A stretch of 64,000 nucleotides of DNA. It comes from Blastomussa wellsi (Eukaryota; Cnidaria; Anthozoa; Scleractinia; Plerogyridae). A program made the position numbers and the translations under genes. Positions within the stretch are counted from its first letter, which is position 1, and the number at the start of each line of letters is the position of its first letter. Where the stretch lies: assembly GCA_947652115.1 (NCBI GenBank), contig OX393572.1, positions 10,473,594-10,537,593 of the forward strand, read 5' to 3'. A model generated the notes under the pieces. The model had not been told where the DNA came from, did no database searches, and saw only the letters and a list, made by a program, of their open reading frames with translations. Of the stretch, positions 1 through 11,407 are shown piece after piece.

Positions 1-283
1 CAATCCTTCTGACTTGAGCACTTGTCACCAAAACAAAAAAAACAAAACAAATAGCCAGGAATAGCTTTAATGAATTTCAGACGTCATCACCTACTTGGAA
101 TTTTTTCAAAAGAACTGCTTCCAATATTAACTGAGTGACTGCTTGATAACTCCTCGTCAGTAACTTGCTCAAATATAGACTCATTCTGAAGTTTAAATTG
201 ATATTAACCAGTATTAAAAGATTGCAAATAAATTAAATATCTATTTTTAGTAGTGGCTAAAAAGAGGTTAGAGGTTAATTTAC

Positions 284-466
284 TTATACCACCAAGATAA
301 TCGAATTTCCATCACCCGTTGGCAACACCACTAACACATCTTGGCCACAGTAAATTGCCTCAAGACATTTGACTTGCTGGAATAGCAACTGTTTGAAATG
401 GCAAAATGAAGGCTGCTGTGAAACATCGCATGCAATGGCGGTCTTTATATCCAGATAGTTTACATG
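284..466 (-). pseudogene. RecQ-like helicase fragment (motif I region)
   Basis: An open frame of about 60 codons on the minus strand reads as the start of a RecQ-type DEAD-like helicase core: a Q-rich lead-in (FKQLLFQQVKCLEAIYCGQD) followed by VLVVLPTGDGNS. In RecQ helicases this is the segment before and including Walker A, normally LPTGxGKS, which binds ATP phosphate. Here the invariant lysine is replaced by asparagine, so ATP binding should be impaired. The frame closes at 284-286, but a GTATAAGT donor-like site lies just before that stop, so it could also be an internal exon. No later helicase motif was found to the left. RecQ-like copies are common in cnidarian repeats, so a dead copy is the favoured reading. 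It could also be a divergent real exon. Confidence 0.5.
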
Positions 467-1919
467 TCAAAGAGGTTGAGCCAACAGAAGTGAAAGAACA
501 AACCAATCACATTTGACAGCTCTCAGGCCCTTTGAGTAACTCTCACTGAAAATCTAGCTTTCACTGAATCAAAAGCGATGTCCAGGGCCCAGTTCTTTGA
601 AGGCTGATTAGCACTAGCCCAGGCTTAAATTTTTCAATTGTGCATGGGGAAGACTGGGAAAGTCAAAAATTATCTGGGCAAGTACAGCTTGAAGGTCACT
701 TGCCCAGATGGCAAGTGCTCCGAAATTCAAGTTCACAACCCTGCGTTATTTTGCATAACTTGACTTGTTACATATTCAGGTACTAAGCACTTCACTCAAG
801 GTCCAGAAATGTTAAAATTTTGTTTGACCTGAGGAGAATAAATACATCAAGCTTTGGGGACAAACTTGGGGGTGAGGGGGGGGGGGGGGGGTGATTGCCT
901 AGTATATAACATTGGCATGGAAGCTTGTTGTCAGTATCTCTTAGGGGAGGGAGCAAAACCTTATATTTTATGTACCCCTTAAAGATGTATATTAACCTTC
1001 TCACAAAGCCTTTTTGATATATACAAATTAAATCTATCCAACGCTTTAATTCAGAAGGCAACACCACAAGGAAAAATTTTTAACAAGCAGGATTTTGGCA
1101 TTCACTTCAACATTGTCAATGATTTCTATTGTTGTACTACTGTCTGGCAGGCACAAAACATTTTGTTCACTTCAACAATCCATCCAAAAAAATAAATGTT
1201 ACAAGCATATCCTCAGTTCCTTTGAGAATTTCCATGCATTAATTGCTGAATGGATATGTCACAGGTCAAAATTGTCTGCAGGTAATCTTTTTCAAACTTA
1301 AGGCAATTTTTTTAACTTAGGTAATTTTTTTAAGCTAGGCTATATTTTGGTTTTATCTATAAAAAAGTCATCCATCTCTTCCCTACTGCCTCTCATCTCT
1401 CTCCTCCTACTCAACCTTCCTTCTTCTCCCAGCACTACATGATCTCTTTTCCCCACCTCTTTAACTGCCCCCCCCCCCCAGTATCTTTATGTATTTTCTT
1501 TACTGATGTGCACTTGCAAGATTTGAACTCACAACCTCTGGATCTGCTGTCCAACCTCTCATCCAGGGGGTTCATTAAGGGCCAGGCACAAGACAAATTG
1601 ACCGGCTGTGAACGAGACTTAGCCATGACTTTGCCCAGTTGTTTTTTTGTCTACTCTATTTACTTTCTTTACAAGAAAAACTAAAAATGCCTGGCTGAAA
1701 AACCCTACTGACCTCCTGCACAAAACCTTAATGAAACCCCTACTTATCCACTTTGCCACTCTTAGACTTGTACCAATCCCAAAGAGAATGGTTAAAAAAA
1801 TACCTAAATTAAAAACATTAACCAAGGTTAAAAAAAATTAACCTGAATTTAAATTTGACCTGTAACAGATACATACTTTCTGGACTTGTATAATACAGTA
1901 ATGCTGCATAGAATATTAC
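467..1919. other. gene-poor stretch, repeat fragments
   Basis: No coding exon could be supported. The stretch holds a G-homopolymer near 875-890, a C-homopolymer near 1468-1480, and a tRNA-like segment on the minus strand near 1510-1570 with a B-box-like GAGTTCAAATC, probably a SINE fragment. A possible further SLC35F5 exon near 1850-1876 was considered but its donor site is weak. Confidence 0.4.
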
Positions 1920-4900
1920 CATTAGTGGTGTTGGAACTGGTGACGTTTCCCTTGACGAGCTTGGTGTATGTAGAAGTGATGATGTTTCTTCAGATTCGCT
2001 TACCACTAAAACAGATACCTGGGAAAAAGATACAAGATATGAAATTAAAACTATTCTAAGTTGCAAAAGGCAATAAATAGGGTGCAGTTACATTTGTTTT
2101 CCTGGTCCAAAAATCCTATTAATACTTATGAAGTCCAAATGTATTCACTTATTGCCAACTATTGTACATAGTATCAACTGAGTGTATTTCCATTGTTATG
2201 TGGAATAAGCTTAGGGTAAATAAACAGCTGTATCAAACTTCAGGCATTAAGCAACTGCGAGTGCAACAATGAGTGATTTCTGACAAACTTCAATGCACAT
2301 CTTCCACAAATTGTATTAACATGTAGTGTAACTTCACTTGGTCAATTGAGTAAACAGTAACCAAACACCAACCAAAAATACTGTATTTTGTTATCGTGAT
2401 GGTGCTAAAATCTTCAGCATTAATCAAGCTGATAGAGCAAGTGAAAAACATGCCCTTTGGCTCAAGCCAAAACGTCTGCAAGATTCATAACATCCCTGAC
2501 ATGTCCAATCAATGAAAATCAATCAGTGTGCGGAAAAACTTGAAAAATGGCCTCATCTCTTACTGTTTCATTTCAGAGTTGGTGTCCTTTCTAGAAATGT
2601 TATGTCCAATACCAGGGGGGGGGAGTGGGTACTCGCAGCATACATGTCAGGGGGAGGGGGTCCGACATATTTTTTTGGGGTTGAAAATTTACATGCTCGG
2701 TATTTTTTTGGATCAAGAGATCTGTCGCATATTTTTTTGGGTCACATATTCATGCATTAGAAGAGTCTGTTTGATTGAATAAATGATAATCCGTATTTTG
2801 GGTAAGAAATTTTGATGCCAGGTATCTTTTGTCTAAAATTTCACGCTCATGTATTTTTTTGGACCATCGGACCCCCTGTCATGTATAATGTGAGTACCCC
2901 CCGGGGTCAAAAAAATTTTGTCCAGGTAACAAGACTTTCAACCAGAAATGGTTTGTCATTTTTTGAAAGAGGAAAAAAGCAATTGAATGAAAGATCTCTT
3001 TTTTAAATAACAAAGGGGAAAATTTAGATATACCAGTAACTACTTGCATGGCGCTCATTAACATATTTATGTAAGTAAAACTTTATTTCAAACTCGGATT
3101 TAATAGTTGCGCATAAGCGCTACTATCTCAGAGACATTGAAATCGTTATTAAACGACTACCAATGAAAATCGATATTATCGCTAAAAATGATAAAAATCT
3201 ATTGAAAATCAATACTCACCAGTCTTTAATGGAGCCGAAAGCAGTTGTGGAATTACAAGCATTTTAGGCATCCTACTGATGAACAGTTATGGCAATTACC
3301 GGTAGATATTTTTTACAGGAGCCAACATTGAGATTGTCTGTCCCCTTTGAATTTTAATCTTTGATTTTCATCAATTTCCAATATTACTCAATTAATTATT
3401 ATTGATTTATTTTAATTTAGATCAATTTCTTTGATGCGACATGCCGGAGAAAGTCTTGCAAGCAACGACAAGGAAAAAATACTAATAATTATCAAGGCCT
3501 AGACAACTTACATTAGAAGATGTTAGACTCATGGACAATGTGCAGAGTGACCTCCAAGGTTTATAAAATATGAATCCAGTCAAATAAATCATAAAAGAAG
3601 ACGTCTTGATGTATGTTGTGAAAAATGGTTTACTAAATCCTTTGACTTTGAAGATAAACTATAAGGTAGGATCAGAAAAATAACCAGAGTTAGCTAAAAT
3701 ATTATACTCAACCTAAGGATATAAAAAATTTCTTGTCATGAGTAGCAAGTTTATTAAATTTTAGGACTCGACAAACTGGAAGAGGAGCAGAGATCACAGG
3801 AAGCCAAAGCCTACTCTATAAGCTATGTCCTATTCCTTTTTGGCATAAATTATAATCTCAGGAAAATATGGAAGTCTGATCCCATATATGTAACTAGGCA
3901 ACTAAAAAATTCCATTATTTTTTCAGTACCTTCTACTACTTAAAATTAAAGACAATGTTCTGAGCTATTTGCAAATGTGATCACCAGTGTGTTGACTTGC
4001 ATGCACAAAAAACAGTTAATGACATCTCGACACTACACTTTTGTTATAATTGCATGATTTGAACAATACCATGCTTGTGACAAAATGTAGTCAGTCAGGG
4101 AGGAGTGAAAGTCATGCCTTCCCCAGCAGATTATTTGTTTCACGCATGAAGTGTGACTTTCCTTCTTCCCCGGCTGACCAAATTTTGTCACAAGCATGGC
4201 ATTGGAGGTTGGAACATAGGTGGTGATATTGACAAGAAATGTGAAACATTGCCTTTTTAGTAACTGTTAAAAATTGAACATTTTGGTACCCATCAATGGG
4301 ATGACTATTGCTACATTTAAGTTTGCAAAACTTGGAGTGGAATGTGGTATATTTCAATAGCTACAGCTGATTTATTCTCACTGAAATCACAACAAAATAA
4401 CAAAATCAAGAATAAATACAACACACAGTTGAATTACTTTTTTACTGTAAAAAGTTTGGAATTTACAGCAATTTCAAACATTAATGTCGCATTCCAAACA
4501 AACTTATAAATTTTCCAGAGTTTATAATTTATGCCAAAAAAGAAACAGGACTCACAGAGTTAGCTTGGGCTACCTGTGTTGAGATATTGATTTCTACCAT
4601 GTGGAAAGGTATAGGATAGGTAACGGTAACTGGAAAGTGTGGAGTACAATTGAAAGAGTAATTTGGAAATCAGCCAAGCTTGCTGAGAACCCACAGAAGT
4701 TAAACATCTCATGATAAAACATGACCTAATGGAATGTCCAGACAAGCTTGTACTGCTTGATCCAAGCCAACTGCACTAATGATTAGGTTGTCATTGCAAC
4801 TCTATGGAAAATATGCTGCTGCGGGGAGGGGGGAATCAGGTTTCACAGGAAAAGGGAAGGTAAATTTGTACTTGGTAGACTCCACACTCTGCCCCCGCAA

Positions 4901-5276
4901 CCCCTGAACTGGGATTATGATATGGTTTGTATCTGGGGAGATTTTGGTTTCAACTTTGCTCCTTGTGAAAATGACCAATTTGCTTCATGAACAATTGCCA
5001 CGACTTTCCTGGCAGTATTTATATTTTCTTCCTGGCAGTATTTGTTTTCTCTACTATTTGAAGCTGGTAAAATGTGCATAATGTATAACAGAAGTTCCTT
5101 ACATCAGTGAGCTCAGATGAGCCGACCCAAAGCACGTCAACCAGCAATAAAACTATCACTCCCCACACCAAACGACGTTTACGACGAATTCCTTCCTCTT
5201 GTGATACGATAAAACGCACAGCTTTCATCCAAAGCGAGCGAACACAGGTTAAACAATGGTAGCAATTTGTCGCCAT
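1920..5276 (-). CDS. SLC35F5: SLC35F5-like solute carrier, 5' exons only
   Basis: Three minus-strand exons were assigned: 5103-5276 (58 codons, ATG start, donor GTAAGG), 3512-3658 (49 codons, acceptor ATAG, donor GTAAGT) and, less surely, 1920-2018 (33 codons, acceptor CCCAG, donor GTAATA). All are in phase 0. Exon 1 carries a basic stretch then the first transmembrane segment with [20 protein letters not shown]; exon 2 has [20 protein letters not shown] and KPWR. These match the start of SLC35F5, a ten-helix drug/metabolite-transporter-superfamily protein of poorly known substrate. Exon 3 is Ser/Thr-rich ([17 protein letters not shown]), which fits the loop after helix 2 but is not diagnostic. 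The remaining roughly 350 residues, including the EamA-like core, are not recognisable in this window, so the gene either continues off the left edge or is broken. Confidence 0.72.
2611..2910. repeat. inverted-repeat element (G-rich ends)
   Basis: The left end around 2615-2665 and the right end around 2862-2905 are reverse complements of each other: G run, GTGGGTACTC, then TACATGTCAGGGG and GGTCCGA. Within it the phrase TATTTTTTTGG recurs three times. It is a non-autonomous TIR-like element lying in the intron between the second and third SLC35F5 exons. No target duplication was resolved because of the G tract. Confidence 0.6.
4069..4199. repeat. short inverted-repeat element
   Basis: The first bases read CCATGCTTGTGACAAAAT and the last read ATTTTGTCACAAGCATGG. 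The inner arms (GTCAGTCAGGGAGGAG and CTTCTTCCCCGGCTGAC) also pair, so the whole 131 bp can fold into a hairpin. It sits in SLC35F5 intron 1. No coding content. Confidence 0.6.
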
Positions 5277-5535
5277 GAAGATTAAACTTGGCTAAATCAT
5301 GATGTGATTCATTCGACAGACCTGACAGTCTCAAACTGATGTCACGAAATATTCAGGATCATTGAATGGTTCACTGTCTGGTAACAAAAATTGAATTGCT
5401 ATCAGCACTTATTTCTTATTAACGGAATATGATCTAATATTGTGCTTAAAACATTGAAAATACGACATGAGCAATACCTCCAGCTGTCCCGCCCGCCATC
5501 ATTCATCCACCATCTTGTATTTTGTGGTGAAACGC

Positions 5536-5607
5536 CAACCTTGTCCCCAGGGCCATCTACGGTTTCAACCATTTTGAAACCGCAGATGGCCCTGGGGACG
5601 AGGTTGG
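5536..5607. mobile_element. 72-bp hairpin MITE with 8-bp target duplication
   Basis: The arms CAACCTTGTCCCCAGGGCC and GGCCCTGGGGACGAGGTTG pair almost perfectly around a four-base loop. The octamer TGAAACGC flanks both sides (5528-5535 and 5608-5615), the size of a hAT-type target duplication. A second copy with the same terminal layout is at 55428-55500. The element lies about 260 bp upstream of the SLC35F5 start codon. Confidence 0.72.
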
Positions 5608-5615
5608 TGAAACGC

Positions 5616-8398
5616 TGACCAGATGCTTTATAAAGTCACGTGGGTCACATCACGAAGCGCGAGACTACCGCGTGACCGACACATACCGTAAACAAGCCGT
5701 GCCCTGGGCGTTTTAGGAGGTTAATGTACGCAGGGTTTAATTTTAGCTTTTGCAGTCCTGATGAAAATACGTTTTGCAATTATCAAAACAAGAGAAGCTT
5801 GAGGGGACTACAGGTAGATGGGCCAATAACTGGAGCTTTATAAGCTCCAGTTTGATCAGATCCAACCAGAATCCGATTTCTTTGAATTGTCCGTTGGCCC
5901 TTTCTAAAGTAGACAGCGTTCAGTGGAATCACATACTTTATTACACTCCCTATAAGGGTTTTCACTTAAGCTTAGTTACAGAGCATGAAGGGCTTTCAAA
6001 AGGAAGTTTTTTTTCAAAAAGAAGTTATGTTCTAGTACCCCTGAATTCTATACGCCAAGATTAAAAAAATCGCGTAGCTACCAGTTGAGAGAATTGATAC
6101 TTTGAGTCTGGGAATGACAGATCGATTTCAAAACATCTGCAGATATCGTTCTCGTTTCTTGAGTTTAGAAAGCAGGTGTTTTGCTCTATCCTTCGAAAGT
6201 CGTCGGTTCGCAGACTTTTAAGCTATTAAAAATGTAACTTTAAAAACACTTTTCAATTTTACAGTTAATTGGAAAACCAGTTCGAGTTACATGTAACTAT
6301 CCTTTAGTGAAAATATATTTTCTTTGAACAATTCAATCGTGTCGAAATCTCTATCTCTCAGTGGACAGACATCCACAACATTATCAAACATTAGTCATTC
6401 CATTGTTTTCTCAGATACGTAATTCAAGCAGTTTTCATATTAGGTGATATTCAAATCGCGTTGACGTTTTTGGTTTTACAGCAAACTTCCGCCTGCCTCA
6501 CAGAATTGAACTAAAAGACTAAGCATGCTTTTCTGTTCGTCCGGGCAAATTAAAAAATGGCCGGTTTTCCAGGGTTTCTTGTTAAGGAGGCTCGAAAGGG
6601 TTTTCAGCCGCGCGCGCGCGCTTTCATAGCTCGCGTCAGCTTTTGATCAACCTTTAGATCCAAATTTCCATTAAAGATTCGCGCGCTACATCTGAAATTC
6701 GCTAAACCGGAAATGAAACGTGTGAAAAACATTACTTTTTATTTCTAAAATTAACTCGGTGACCTACCTTGATTTTTTGCATGCGACTAACAATCAATAC
6801 GTTGATTCAAAAAGAAAAGTTTGGGCAAAAATTATCTATTGGTATTTCTTGCAATTTATAAAACGCCTTTTTTTCAATATAATTAAATTCTTGCAAGATA
6901 GTTTTTTTTATATTGGCAGGCCAGATGTAGAATTAAGGGAGCTTTTAAATAGCTAAATAAAAATGGCAGGTCACCGACACTAAAAACCGAAATTTTGGTG
7001 TCACTGTCACTGGCGGGGTGTTACCATGGTAACTGCTATGACGCCATAAACATTCTTAACCCTTAATATATACTAAGTGGACACATATGTCCACATAAAT
7101 ACAGCCTCACTTACGGCGAGCCCCAAGTTCGCTTTTTAGGGCCTCGAAACTAATAAACCGTTTTGGGATAGCTTACACAAAGTGTTTTTCCAGAATATCA
7201 AAGATTTGGTCGAATTTGGGTCGATTTTATATTTAAGGAAATTATCGAAGTTTTTTTTGTTAACACATTGTGTACGTGGGTGATTTAAAAATGTCGGCTG
7301 CTAGAAATGATGCTTCGCTAGATTCTTGCCCAATAACCGAGCTTTAAATCTATTCATACAGTACTTTGCCCAAATGATCTTAAGCACTTTTCTGTAATCC
7401 TGCAATAGTGAGAAACTCTTTCGAGCCTCCTTAACGTAACGTTTCGAGCCTCCTTAACTAATGATCTTCTGTGAAATTCTCCTTTGTGTCGGTTCCCTGC
7501 AAGCAAAGGCTCTCTTCCTGGTGTTCGTTGACGGGAGCGAACACCAGGAAAGGAGCCTCTGCTCTCACCAGTGAAAGAGCCTCTGGAATTGTGTCGGAAA
7601 CCAAGAGTCTAAAATATTGTTCGCTATGCTATGTCCATTTCTCGTCATTGATGCGAATATTTATTTCCGTTGAGGAAAATCAGTATTTAGAAATCAAGTT
7701 ATAAATACCATGTATCTAGTTGAAATACATTAGCAAACCTGATATATCATCATAACTCGATAACGGGCGATTTGCACTTTTAGCAGTAACGTGGCATTGT
7801 GAAATTAGAAAGGAAAAGTGATAATGTGTTTTCGATAAGATGAAGGCAGGGGTACAACTTAATTTGAATGAAGGTTTAGAGAAGATTTCAAAGAAATATA
7901 ATTAGTTTTGGAGCACCCGGGTTCTGAGAGAATGTTTTGCTGTCATCTACTAATTTTTAAATCTTCAATAAATTTGTTATTTCTCTTATTTTTAAAATCC
8001 TGCGAGAAAAATATTTCCTCAAACCAACCCAAAAATCCGATTGCTTAAAATGTAAACGAGATATTTTCCGATTTAGATTAAGGTGGATTGCAGAAACTGT
8101 ACTCATTGCGAGAAATTAATTTTGATGGTTTTACTAAAAGTGGTTGTTGGAGCAACCAGCCACGCCCTTTTGATTAAAGCATTTTCGCTTGGCTCTTTTC
8201 CCTTTCAAACTTATACAACTTTTGTTTTATGAACCGTTCTATGATGTGAACATAAAATGCTGACCGTATTTTGTCTTTTAAGGCAGTCTTATTATTCATA
8301 CTCAGAAATCTCAATTTCATTTTTTTAAAAACTAGAACCACTACGTGGAACTTACCGGAGCCCAGTGGGACACGGGATTGCATAAATATAGTTAATCT
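5616..8398. other. intergenic stretch upstream of SLC35F5
   Basis: No gene was found. It contains a (CG)n tract near 6608-6620, scattered short repeats, a duplicated phrase CGTTTCGAGCCTCCTTAAC near 7430-7460, and the hairpin at 7507-7558. The rest is AT-rich single-copy-looking DNA with short spurious open frames only. Confidence 0.5.
7507..7558. repeat. short perfect-arm hairpin
   Basis: The arms AGGCTCTCTTCCTGGTGTTCG and its reverse complement with one base different are separated by about ten bases. It is probably a tiny palindromic MITE, but no flanking duplication was clear. Confidence 0.5.
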
Positions 8399-8407
8399 CT
8401 CGCAGCC

Positions 8408-8888
8408 GCAAATTTCCGTTTCGTAAACGGTCGGTGCCACTTTTTCGACACTTAGAATTTTTTTGGCCTATCATCGAATTTTGTTACCCACAAAAAAAAG
8501 AAAAATTGTTCGTCAATGACCAGAATCGAACCCTGAACCTCTGACATGCCAACATCCCTACTTCACCACTACACTACCACAACACCACCAGGCCAATCCG
8601 CCAAATCCTCACAAAATTTCGTTATAAAAGATGATTTTCTTAGTCTATTTTACTTATAGTATTGCCCCACCCAACAAATAAAGCTAACCGCAAGCAAACC
8701 AGTGTGAAATTGAACAATTAGGCATTTGGTAAGTGTGTATTAGTCTATCACCGAATTATAACCAGTTTTGAGCTCTTGTGGGCCTAAACTGGAGCAGATA
8801 TAGCATCGTCCATTCCGAAAAGCTTGGTTACCAATTATGGCATCGACCGTTAAAAATGGCACCGACCGTTTACGAAACGGAAATTAGC
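8408..8888. mobile_element. 481-bp TIR element with 9-bp target duplication
   Basis: The left terminus begins GCAAATTTCCGTTTCG and the reverse complement of the right terminus begins GCTAATTTCCGTTTCG; pairing continues through TAAACGGTCGGTGCCA, giving TIRs of about 31 bp. The nonamer CTCGCAGCC directly flanks both ends (8399-8407 and 8889-8897). A 9-bp duplication is typical of Mutator-like elements, so this is provisionally a Mutator-type MITE. No transposase frame is inside. It carries a tRNA-like segment at 8515-8595. Confidence 0.72.
8515..8595 (-). repeat. tRNA-derived SINE-like segment inside the TIR element
   Basis: Read on the minus strand, it has an A-box-like TGGTAGTGTAGTGGTGAAG followed about 30 bases later by the B-box-like GGTTCGATTCTGG. 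This is the internal RNA polymerase III promoter layout of tRNA genes and tRNA-derived SINEs. Acceptor-stem pairing was not convincing, so it is not called a functional tRNA. Confidence 0.5.
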
Positions 8889-8897
8889 CTCGCAGCC

Positions 8898-9640
8898 CTC
8901 CCCCTGTTCTTTGATTCTCGATAAATTTTACGATGGAAGGTTCACTCAATGTAGATAGCTTTCCTAAGTTGCTGTTATTCTCGATAAGTTTCACGATGGA
9001 AGGTTCACTCTTAAGTAATCGCTCTAAATTTGTCTCTCCAAATATTCACTCTTAAATTTTCGCTCATAAACTAGTGCATCGTAAAGGCTGGGGAACGTCT
9101 CGTTCCCCAAAAAGCTATAATCTTTCTCTTGACTGTCCTCCATGCCTCGTGCTTTTCAAAATGGCGGATAAAATTTCAATGAGCCAGCGAGCACTCCCAA
9201 AAGTAACGAGTCAGCGATATATCTCAAGTCAGCGATATATCCCTAACAACGTAACGTTGAAAAAACGACAGAAACCGTCTGCATTTTATGACCGTTGCTA
9301 GCCTTCGGCTGGGCCCCGGTAATTACAATTCTGTCTGGAAATAGTGGATGAACAGCCACTCCGTGGAAATTCCACAGAAAATTGCCATTATTTTATTATT
9401 ATTACCAAGGCGTCGCAGCAGCACGAAGTAAGATATCGCTTTGAGAAACCATCCGATACTTTTGAAGTTCATTTTTTTTAAGTTTATGTTTCGGATGAAA
9501 CATCATCCATCGTCAGTTGTACAATGAGAAATAAAATAAAATTATGCAATAAATAGTTGACAAAGTGAGATAATAACAAGAATAATTAAGGATGAACGGC
9601 GCAAATCAAAAACAATGAAATTATTTAAGGTAAGAAGGGA
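8898..9640. other. repeat-rich stretch
   Basis: Direct repeats are visible: CTCGATAAATTTTACGATGG against CTCGATAAGTTTCACGATGG, each followed by AAGGTTCACTC (8916-9010). From about 9440 to 9530 there is a hairpin-like phrase (TTTCGGATGAAACATCATCC) of the type seen at Penelope-like element ends. No gene is supported; the 75-codon open frame at 9074 has no recognisable domain. Confidence 0.4.
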
Positions 9641-9646
9641 GACTGA

Positions 9647-9990
9647 TTAAAGGGATAAATTAAGATGTTTAACCTGGGAATTTAAAGACGGCTGTTCCCA
9701 AAGGATGTGCATGACTTCCTTAATTTTCAATTGGAAGCTTTTATAAGCAGAATCGATGATTTTGAAACAATCTTCTGAACAAAGGGAGCAACAATTTTCA
9801 AAACCTCTCCGAAGTGCTTAAAGATGTGGGAATTTTTGTCAGAGGAGAGATGTTCACGGATGCGAGTGGCGAAGTGTCTATTGGTTTCACCAATATGACA
9901 GACGCTTCATCCTGCACCGTAAACCCCTAGGGATAGGATTCTTGGTCCCAAACAAACTCTTTTGTGACCTTTTGTTTTCTCTTGTCGTCG
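9647..9990 (-). pseudogene. Penelope-like element remnant, GIY-YIG endonuclease end
   Basis: On the minus strand the segment reads CHIGETNRHFATRIREHL, SSDKNSHIFKH, then in another frame CSLCSEDCFKIIDSAYKSFQ and LKIKEVMHILWEQPSLNSQ, ending in a stop at 9647-9649. This is the C-terminal GIY-YIG endonuclease region of Penelope-like retrotransposons, including the terminal W-E-Q-P-S-L-N motif. The copy is dead: one frameshift separates the two halves near 9813-9816, and a stop codon precedes CHIGE. No reverse transcriptase domain could be followed upstream. The hairpin-type terminal phrase at about 9440-9530 is on the expected 3' side. Confidence 0.75.
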
Positions 9991-11407
9991 TAGGCAAACC
10001 TCAGAAAGTAAAACTCGCCTAAATGTCTTTAAATCGACTCCAAAACCACAGAGACATCAAAATAACGTAAAAACACAAGTTCAGTCATTTTATTTGCATT
10101 CTTTTTCATACGTAGAATTTAGGGCAATTTTCGAACTGTTCTCATACATTCTCTTACATTATGTCACGTAAATCACATGCAACGTATGGGCTGCCTGTGG
10201 TCAATCATTCCCCAAGTGCTGAGGTTATCTCGTACCCAGATGTTTACTCATTTTGTAGGAAACATCTGGCCAAGTCCGCTCTGTTCGCCATTCTGATTGG
10301 TCAATGAACGTCATCATCATTTGCGCGAGCCATTTGCGCGCGGATAATGCAAACTTTGTCTTGCACGCGCTCACATACGTGAGCTGGTAAGAAAATATAG
10401 CGGCTTTTAAAGCTTCCATTGAAACACTTCCTTCTTTTAAACGTTTCTAAAGTGAATTAGCCACAGAAAAAGTTTGACTTTCAAGCTTCTAATTACCAAA
10501 GTTTGTCAATAAATATGTATTTGAATGGGAAGTTGTGTAAAAAGGTCTACAAAACTTCGCAAATCTGACGCGTACTGTGAGCTTATACGCGCCAAACACA
10601 GCGCGCGCACTTTCTCATCACCGCCGTTTACAGCTGGGTCGAGGATTTGAATTTATTAGCAAAACATGAGTGTTGACTTCTTTTTTCCCCCAACTGTATC
10701 TCAGTACCGTGGTACTGGTGTTTCCCTATATAGGAAAGTAGTTCATGACCTATCTGTAACGAGTCATGGCAAGTAAGTGAGCTTTCCATTCGCTTAAATT
10801 TCCGAGCATGCGTAGTGGCATCATGTGTCAGATTTCTGACACATTTGACGCGAGCAAACTAGGCTTTTACGAGATGTTCTCTCCGGAGGGTTGAGAAGAT
10901 CTGGGTACGAGATTAGTGCAGGGGTACCCTGGGGTACCCTGGGTGCCAAAGGCTTTTCATGCGCGGTTTCGGTCTTTTTCTTTGTTTTGACCCTTTGTTT
11001 TGACCTGCACGCGCGTGGTGGCGGCCTTCGGCCGTTCCCCCGTCCCGCGAGGAAACGTCTGGTACTCAGGGTAGTGCAGAAGTGACAAATATAATAATAA
11101 TAATAAAAATAATTAATTTTCAGTACGCAAAATTCTATATGAATAGGCTTAAATCCGGAGAAGGCTTGAAATGGAAGTTTATAAAATCTCTGAACTTTTA
11201 AAAAAGACAAAATTTCCCTCTGCTCGGATCGAGTCGAAGTGATACAAAACTGATACTCAGTGCGGAGGAGACGAACTTCTTTGACCGCCTCGACATCATG
11301 CTATCAAGTGGTTTCAGCGACGCGGAAGGTCTCCAAATTCATATCTTGTCGTCTTCTCTTTGGTCGAGCTGAAAATTATGTTGATATTTGTTATATAGTG
11401 TGACACA
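9991..11407. other. intergenic stretch and stonin upstream region
   Basis: No gene is supported. A GC-rich block near 10880-11075 has repeated GGGTACC phrases and inverted GGTAC-containing edges, suggesting a repeat insertion. An AAT microsatellite lies at about 11090-11110. The last 200 bp before 11408 probably hold the stonin 5' untranslated region and promoter, but no core promoter motif can be singled out. Confidence 0.4.

Noticed and set aside
3224..3277. Candidate minus-strand exon ([18 protein letters not shown]) with a good GTGAGT donor
   Set aside because: Its length is not compatible with the phase of the flanking SLC35F5 exons and no domain match was seen; it might be the first exon of another gene, but there is no support.
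9074..9301. 75-codon frame starting MHRKGWGTSRSPK
   Set aside because: No domain, and it overlaps locally repeated sequence; likely repeat-derived.
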